Source: Streptomyces sp. YS415 | GTDB taxonomy: Bacteria; Actinomycetota; Actinomycetes; Streptomycetales; Streptomycetaceae | Length of the DNA stretch: 64,000 bases | Assembly (NCBI RefSeq): GCF_023544665.1 | Contig: NZ_JAMJFL010000001.1 | Location: forward strand, 124,001 to 188,000 | Direction of reading: 5' to 3' | Shown here: positions 59,695-64,000 of the stretch, piece after piece | How the letters are laid out: the number at the start of each line of letters is the position of its first letter | How positions within the stretch are numbered: position 1 is the stretch's first letter | The notes under the pieces: generated by a model | What the model was told of the DNA's origin: nothing | The model's input: the letters and a program-made list of their open reading frames with translations, nothing else | Databases searched by the model: none | Translations under genes and position numbers: made by a program

Positions 59695-60879
59695 CTACGG
59701 CAGCGCCAGCATCCGCTCCAGCGCCAGCTTCGCGAACGCCTCGGTCTCCTTGTCGACCTCGATGCGGTTGACGAGGTTGCCCTCGGCCAGGGACTCCAGG
59801 GTCCAGACCAGGTGGGGCAGGTCGATGCGGTTCATGGTCGAGCAGAAGCAGACCGTCTTGTCGAGGAAGACGATCTCCTTGCCCTCCGGCGCGAAACGGT
59901 TCGCCAGGCGGCGGACCAGGTTCAGCTCGGTGCCGATGGCCCACTTGGAACCGGCCGGGGCCGCCTCCAGCGCCTTGATGATGTACTCGGTCGAACCGAC
60001 GTAGTCCGCCGCGGCCACGACCTCGTGCTTGCACTCGGGGTGGACCAGGACGTTGACGCCCGGGATGCGCTCGCGGACGTCGTTGACCGAGTCCAGCGAG
60101 AAGCGGCCGTGCACCGAGCAGTGGCCGCGCCACAGGATCATCTTCGCGTCGCGCAGCTGCTGCGCGGTCAGGCCGCCGTTGGGCTTGTGCGGGTTGTAGA
60201 GGACGCAGTCCTCGAGCGACATGCCCATGTCCCGCACGGCGGTGTTGCGGCCGAGGTGCTGGTCCGGCAGGAACAGGACCTTCTCGCCCTGCTCGAACGC
60301 CCAGTCGAGGGCCCGCTTGGCATTGGACGACGTACAGATCAGGCCGCCGTGCTTGCCGGTGAAGGCCTTGATGTCGGCGGACGAGTTCATGTACGACACC
60401 GGGACGACCTGCTCGGCGATCCCCGCCTCGGTCAGCACGTCCCAGCACTCGGCGACCTGCTCGGCCGTGGCCATGTCGGCCATGGAGCAGCCGGCCGCGA
60501 GGTCGGGCAGGACCACCTTCTGGTCGTCGCTGGTCAGGATGTCCGCGGACTCCGCCATGAAGTGCACGCCGCAGAAGACGATGTACTCGGCCTCGGGGCG
60601 GGCGGCCGCGTCCCGGGCCAGCTTGAAGGAGTCGCCGGTGACGTCCGCGAACTGGATGACCTCGTCGCGCTGGTAGTGGTGGCCGAGCACGAACACCTTG
60701 TCGCCGAGCTTCTCCTTGGCCGCGCGGGCGCGCTCGACCAGGTTCGGGTCGGACGGCGAGGGCAGGTCGCCGGGGCACTCCACACCGCGCTCGCTCCTGG
60801 GGTCGGCCTCACGGCCGAGGAGCAGCAGGGCGAGGGGCGTCGGCTGTACGTCGAGCTCCTGGGTCTGGGCGGTGGTCAC
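59695..60879 (-). CDS. nadA: Quinolinate synthase
   Basis: A 394-residue [4Fe-4S] enzyme that condenses iminoaspartate with dihydroxyacetone phosphate to quinolinate in NAD synthesis. It has FVLGHHYQRDEVIQFADVTGDSF, the cluster cysteines in IVFCGVHFMAESADIL, VLVHPECKHEV and DKTVCFCSTMNRID, and the length of the actinobacterial type. GTG 60879 has AAAGGG about 9 bases upstream, matching the usual start MTTAQTQELD. nadB and nadC are not in the window. It is divergent from erpA, whose product could serve its iron-sulphur cluster. Inverted repeats lie in the shared upstream region. Confidence 0.97.
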   Translation of the reverse strand: MTTAQTQELDVQPTPLALLLLGREADPRSERGVECPGDLPSPSDPNLVERARAAKEKLGDKVFVLGHHYQRDEVIQFADVTGDSFKLARDAAARPEAEYIVFCGVHFMAESADILTSDDQKVVLPDLAAGCSMADMATAEQVAECWDVLTEAGIAEQVVPVSYMNSSADIKAFTGKHGGLICTSSNAKRALDWAFEQGEKVLFLPDQHLGRNTAVRDMGMSLEDCVLYNPHKPNGGLTAQQLRDAKMILWRGHCSVHGRFSLDSVNDVRERIPGVNVLVHPECKHEVVAAADYVGSTEYIIKALEAAPAGSKWAIGTELNLVRRLANRFAPEGKEIVFLDKTVCFCSTMNRIDLPHLVWTLESLAEGNLVNRIEVDKETEAFAKLALERMLALP

Positions 60880-61204
60880 GACACGCACCCTTTCTGTTCT
60901 GCGGCTCGCCGGCCGGGCGGGACCGGGCCGGCGGGGTCACCAACTGGCTTTTCGTCGAAATGACGCTATCTATCATAACCGGTTCACGTCAGTTTGACGA
61001 TGGCCATAGCGTCCATGTGACGTGAATCCCTGTGAGAGGCCTTTCATTCCCGAAAGAGCCGTTTTCTGCTCCGCGGCGGGTGTGCGAGCATGAAGAAGGA
61101 ACCGCACGAACCGGTAAGACAAGCGCCCGGCCCGGAATGAAATCGGGGCCCCGCAGGTTGCAACCGTCGGCAAGCAGTCTCCGTACAACCCGGGAGAGAT
61201 GTAG
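60880..61204. other. Divergent regulatory region of nadA and erpA
   Basis: These 325 bases contain an AT-rich stretch at about 60950-60985 with TATGAT on the minus strand (60972-60977) as the best -10 for nadA, an inverted repeat GACGCTAT...ATAGCGTC spanning 60962-61013, and CGTCA-n3-TGACG at 60988-61000 inside it. The remainder up to erpA (about 200 bases) shows no gene and no strong signal. Confidence 0.5.
60962..61013. promoter_or_regulatory. Nested inverted repeats around the nadA promoter
   Basis: The 8-bp arms GACGCTAT (60962-60969) and ATAGCGTC (61006-61013) flank a central CGTCA-GTT-TGACG (60988-61000) and a TATGAT -10 candidate. This could be an operator pair for a NAD regulator such as NrtR-like or NiaR-like proteins; identity is unknown. 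Confidence 0.4.
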
Positions 61205-61561
61205 ATGTCCGTATCGGACGAGACCAGCACCGTCACCGACGGCATCGTCCTGACCGACGCCGCCGCGTCCAAGGTCAGGGCCCTGCTCGACCAGGAAGGC
61301 CGCGAGGACCTGGCCCTGCGCGTCGCCGTCCAGCCCGGCGGCTGCTCCGGCCTGCGCTACCAGCTCTTCTTCGACGAGCGCTCCCTCGACGGCGACGTGG
61401 AGAAGGACTTCGACGGCGTCAAGGTCGTCACCGACCGGATGAGCGCCCCGTACCTGGGCGGCGCCACCATCGACTTCGTCGACACGATCGAGAAGCAGGG
61501 CTTCACGATCGACAACCCGAACGCGACCGGCTCCTGCGCCTGCGGTGACTCGTTCAACTGA
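61205..61561 (+). CDS. erpA: Iron-sulphur cluster insertion protein (ErpA/HesB family)
   Basis: A 118-residue A-type carrier protein that delivers [4Fe-4S] clusters. The three conserved cysteines are Cys47 in QPGGCSGLRYQL and Cys111 and Cys113 in GSCACGDSF. It is the Streptomyces counterpart of M. tuberculosis Rv2204c. GGAGAGATGTAG precedes ATG 61205. It is divergent from nadA, an iron-sulphur enzyme. A strong hairpin lies directly after the stop codon. Confidence 0.95.
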   Translation: MSVSDETSTVTDGIVLTDAAASKVRALLDQEGREDLALRVAVQPGGCSGLRYQLFFDERSLDGDVEKDFDGVKVVTDRMSAPYLGGATIDFVDTIEKQGFTIDNPNATGSCACGDSFN

Positions 61562-61578
61562 CAGGCAGTACCCGTCAC

Positions 61579-61617
61579 GACGGCGGCGCCCCCGGATGAC
61601 CGGGGGACGCCGCCGTC
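61579..61617. terminator. Bidirectional hairpin terminator
   Basis: GACGGCGGCGCCCCCGG pairs with CCGGGGGACGCCGCCGTC (one bulge), loop ATGA. It lies between erpA and the convergent membrane-anchored protein gene. Confidence 0.9.
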
Positions 61618-61633
61618 GGCGCGTCCGGGGCCG

Positions 61634-63214
61634 CTAGCGCGCCGACGTCTCCGGAAGCCGGGCGCCCGGCTTCTCCAGGGGGATCGCCTCGCCGTCCTGG
61701 CCCACGACCTTCCGGTCGCCGACCGGCTCGTCCAGGGGCACCGTGCGGTGGTACTCCTTGGCGATCAGGATGCACACCTTGCCGGGCCAGGGGGTCTCGG
61801 TCACCGTGACCGTCACCGCCTCCCCGCTCTCGCGCGCGCTGACGTCGTAGTCGGCGCACACCCCGCCGGTGAAGGCGACGGTGAGTTCCCTGCCGTCGCT
61901 GGTGTAGCCGTGGGCGGTCACCTCACGGGTGGTCCGCTCCTCGCCCGGCCCGGTCGGCCGCGGGCTCGGCTGCTCGGTCGGCGGGCCGGAGGGCGCCGGA
62001 GAGGCCAGGAACTCCGGGTCGATCGCCGGATGCGTCACGGTGAAGCTGTCCTGCGCGCCCGGCGCCCGTACCTGGAACAGCCAGGACGGCACCAGTGCCT
62101 GCCGGGCGTCCACATGGTGCGCGGCCAGCCCGAACACGGCCTTCTCGACCGTGATGGTCTCCTTCTTCCCGGGCTTCCCGGGCTCCCCGCACGCCGCCCC
62201 GTCCTCCAGCGGTACGGGACTGGCGCAGCCCCCGATGCCCGCCCGGGAGTCGTCCGCCGGCGCCGAGTTCAGCAGCGCGAGCGTCTTCCCGGCGCTCAGC
62301 ACGGGATAGGTGTCGCTCTTCACCGGCGCCTTCAACTGGCCGCTGCCGCCGACCACTTCGCCCTGGGCGTTCACGGTCACGCCCGTCGTCCAGCCGTAGG
62401 TGGGCAGCCCGCCGACCACCGGCTCGGCGTTCACCACCCGCTGGGCGTCCATGACCTGGCTCGCGTCGAGCTTCGCGTCGTCCTGGCCCACCGCCTTCAG
62501 CACCGGGGCGGCGGCCTTCTTCGCGGCCTCCTCGCTCACCGCGGCGACGGCGTCGCCGCCGGGCTTGTCGGTGCAGACGGTCGGGCTCTCGCAGCTGTCG
62601 CCGCCGGGGGCGTACCGCTGGAAGGTCCAGGTGCCCGGCGCCTGCCGGTTCACCTGCAGACTCGGCCCCGACCCGTCCTTGCCGCCGATCCGCCAGGCCT
62701 GCCCCTGGAGCACCGGCTTGCCGGTGACCTCGAGGGCCGCCGCGAGCCGGGCCACCTCGTCCGCGGTGACCTCGCCTCCCGCCCGGTACACCGGGGCCGA
62801 CGCGGGCCCCTCCGGAAGCTCGCCGGGGATCTCGAAGGTGGCGCCGTACGGATTCGGCTCTCCGGGCGCGATACCGCTCCCCGAGCCCTCGGAGTACCCG
62901 TCGAGCGCCAGCGGCGGGGGAGTGTCCGCCCCGGGCGCCCCCGAGGACGTGCCGTCGTCCGAGCCGTCGGAGGCGCCGGCGGCGAGGTAGGCCCCGCCAC
63001 CCCCGACGAGCAGCACCGCGGCGGCCACGGAGGCGATGATCACGGGGGAGCGGCGCCGGCCCGGACCGGAGTCCGCGGCGTGCTCCTCCGCGGCGCCCTC
63101 GCGTCGCGCGGTGTTCTCGTCGGCCCCGACGGTGCCATCGGCGTCCCGCGCGGGGCCGGTGTTCTCGACGGCGCCGGGCTCGGCCGCGTCGTCGTCGGGT
63201 CGCTCGGTGTTCAC
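61634..63214 (-). CDS. Membrane-anchored extracellular protein (Rv2203-like position)
   Basis: A 526-residue protein. The N-terminal cytosolic 55 residues are acidic and disordered, then RRRSPVIIASVAAAVLLVGGGGAYLAAGA forms one membrane helix (about 56-80). The long outside part has a Ser/Gly/Pro linker, a repeated mixed fold with pairs of cysteines (GGDSCESPTVCTDKPG, IGGCASPVPLEDGAACG, GGVCADYDV, GKVCILIAKEY), and Pro-rich connecting stretches. GTG 63214 has AAGGAG 7 bases upstream. In M. tuberculosis a conserved membrane protein (Rv2203) sits at the same place between adoK and the HesB gene. The function is unknown; a cell-wall role is possible. Confidence 0.85.
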   Translation of the reverse strand: MNTERPDDDAAEPGAVENTGPARDADGTVGADENTARREGAAEEHAADSGPGRRRSPVIIASVAAAVLLVGGGGAYLAAGASDGSDDGTSSGAPGADTPPPLALDGYSEGSGSGIAPGEPNPYGATFEIPGELPEGPASAPVYRAGGEVTADEVARLAAALEVTGKPVLQGQAWRIGGKDGSGPSLQVNRQAPGTWTFQRYAPGGDSCESPTVCTDKPGGDAVAAVSEEAAKKAAAPVLKAVGQDDAKLDASQVMDAQRVVNAEPVVGGLPTYGWTTGVTVNAQGEVVGGSGQLKAPVKSDTYPVLSAGKTLALLNSAPADDSRAGIGGCASPVPLEDGAACGEPGKPGKKETITVEKAVFGLAAHHVDARQALVPSWLFQVRAPGAQDSFTVTHPAIDPEFLASPAPSGPPTEQPSPRPTGPGEERTTREVTAHGYTSDGRELTVAFTGGVCADYDVSARESGEAVTVTVTETPWPGKVCILIAKEYHRTVPLDEPVGDRKVVGQDGEAIPLEKPGARLPETSAR

Positions 63215-63308
63215 CGCATCGCTCCTTGGGTCGTATCCCGCGTCCCCTTTACGGGGGACAGCGATGGGACGCGGCACATGAGCGCACGGTTCCCGTAAGG
63301 GGGCGGAT

Positions 63309-63518
63309 TCAGTCGCCGTACTCCGACATGGCGTCCAGCAGCCGTGCGGACCTGTTCGGCACCTCCACCCCGTGGATGAGCGACGGAGAGACCGGGTGCG
63401 GGGTGGTCCGGTCGGGAACCGCCCAGTGGGGAGCCATCCGGGCGCAGTCGCCGCGCAGCGCCGCCAGACCGCCGTCCAGGTCCGCCGCGGCGGGAACCGG
63501 AGCCTTGAGTTTCGTCAT
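63309..63518 (-). CDS. Small conserved hypothetical protein
   Basis: A 69-residue protein reading MTKLKAPVPAAADLDGGLAALRGDCARMAPHWAVPD at its start and ending SARLLDAMSEYGD. It is soluble, with no membrane segment. TACGGT lies 6 bases upstream of the ATG with no Shine-Dalgarno sequence, consistent with a leaderless message. It lies between the membrane-anchored protein gene and divergent adoK. Coding status is supported by regular third-position GC but is not certain. Confidence 0.6.
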   Translation of the reverse strand: MTKLKAPVPAAADLDGGLAALRGDCARMAPHWAVPDRTTPHPVSPSLIHGVEVPNRSARLLDAMSEYGD

Positions 63519-63557
63519 AGCGGAACCGTAGGCACGCCATGGCCTGCGAAGAAAGAT

Positions 63558-63571
63558 CTACTATCGGGTAG
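63558..63571. promoter_or_regulatory. Inverted repeat upstream of adoK
   Basis: CTAC-TATCGG-GTAG, an imperfect palindrome in an AT-rich stretch between the two divergent starts. It is weak evidence for an operator. Confidence 0.2.
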
Positions 63572-63613
63572 TTTTGGACGCTTCTGAGCCACTCCCGAAC
63601 CCGGTAGCGTTAA

Positions 63614-64000
<387 letters not shown>

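Overview
The window is a 64 kb piece of a high-GC actinobacterial chromosome, almost certainly Streptomyces. The evidence is strong third-position G/C bias, many GTG starts and GTGA/ATGA overlaps, TAnnnT -10 boxes a few bases upstream of start codons (leaderless style), and proteins very close to known Streptomyces ones (GlnA, GlnII, LipA, LipB, PspA, NadA). Gene order follows the conserved actinobacterial block that in Mycobacterium tuberculosis runs roughly from adoK (Rv2202c) to the glnA genes: adoK, membrane protein, HesB/ErpA, cobT/cobS, pepA, lpd/E2, TIGR01777 epimerase, lipB, lipA, DUF4191, RDD protein, glnA. Only housekeeping-type chromosome is visible: no IS element, phage gene, tRNA, rRNA or CRISPR array was recognised.

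Layout. 0-8 kb: a sensor kinase/response regulator pair (regulator cut by the window edge), an epimerase, glnII with a GlnR operator, two envelope proteins, an ArsC-like protein and an AlkZ/HTH_42 family protein. 8-12 kb: small membrane proteins and a 908-residue fusion of a cytosolic nucleosidase domain, a membrane segment, a solute-binding-protein domain and a vWA domain. 12-20.9 kb: glnA with a GlnR operator, RDD protein, a probably inserted two-component flavin monooxygenase, DUF4191 protein, lipA, lipB and a TPR regulator. 21-31.3 kb: FAD oxidoreductase, TIGR01777 epimerase, acetyltransferase, MarP-like protease, PGRP amidase, WYL regulator, pyruvate dehydrogenase E1 (aceE) and a GntR regulator. 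31.5-36.5 kb: E2 (two lipoyl domains), lpd and pepA. With aceE, these supply the 2-oxoacid dehydrogenase complex, and lipA/lipB supply its lipoyl cofactor.

36.9-43.4 kb holds the most striking system: five co-directional genes, four of them overlapping by 4 bases. They encode an Agd3-like secreted deacetylase, a PelF-type glycosyltransferase of 507 residues, a polytopic membrane protein resembling a PelG-type exporter, a spherulin-4/Sph3-like hydrolase and an Ega3-like GH114 lipoprotein. The combination mirrors the fungal galactosaminogalactan cluster with a Pel-type synthase, so it is read as a cationic galactosamine exopolysaccharide pathway.

43.4-50.8 kb: late cobalamin genes (cobS, cobT, and a CobU fused to a metallo-beta-lactamase-like domain), two methyltransferases and small proteins, with a long intergenic array of about 63/44 bp repeats. 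50.8-59.7 kb: an envelope-stress block (pspA, pspAA, two-component system, RND pump, beta-propeller Ser/Thr kinase). 59.7-64 kb: nadA, erpA, an anchored extracellular protein, a small protein and the start of adoK. All functions are from reading the sequence without database searches.
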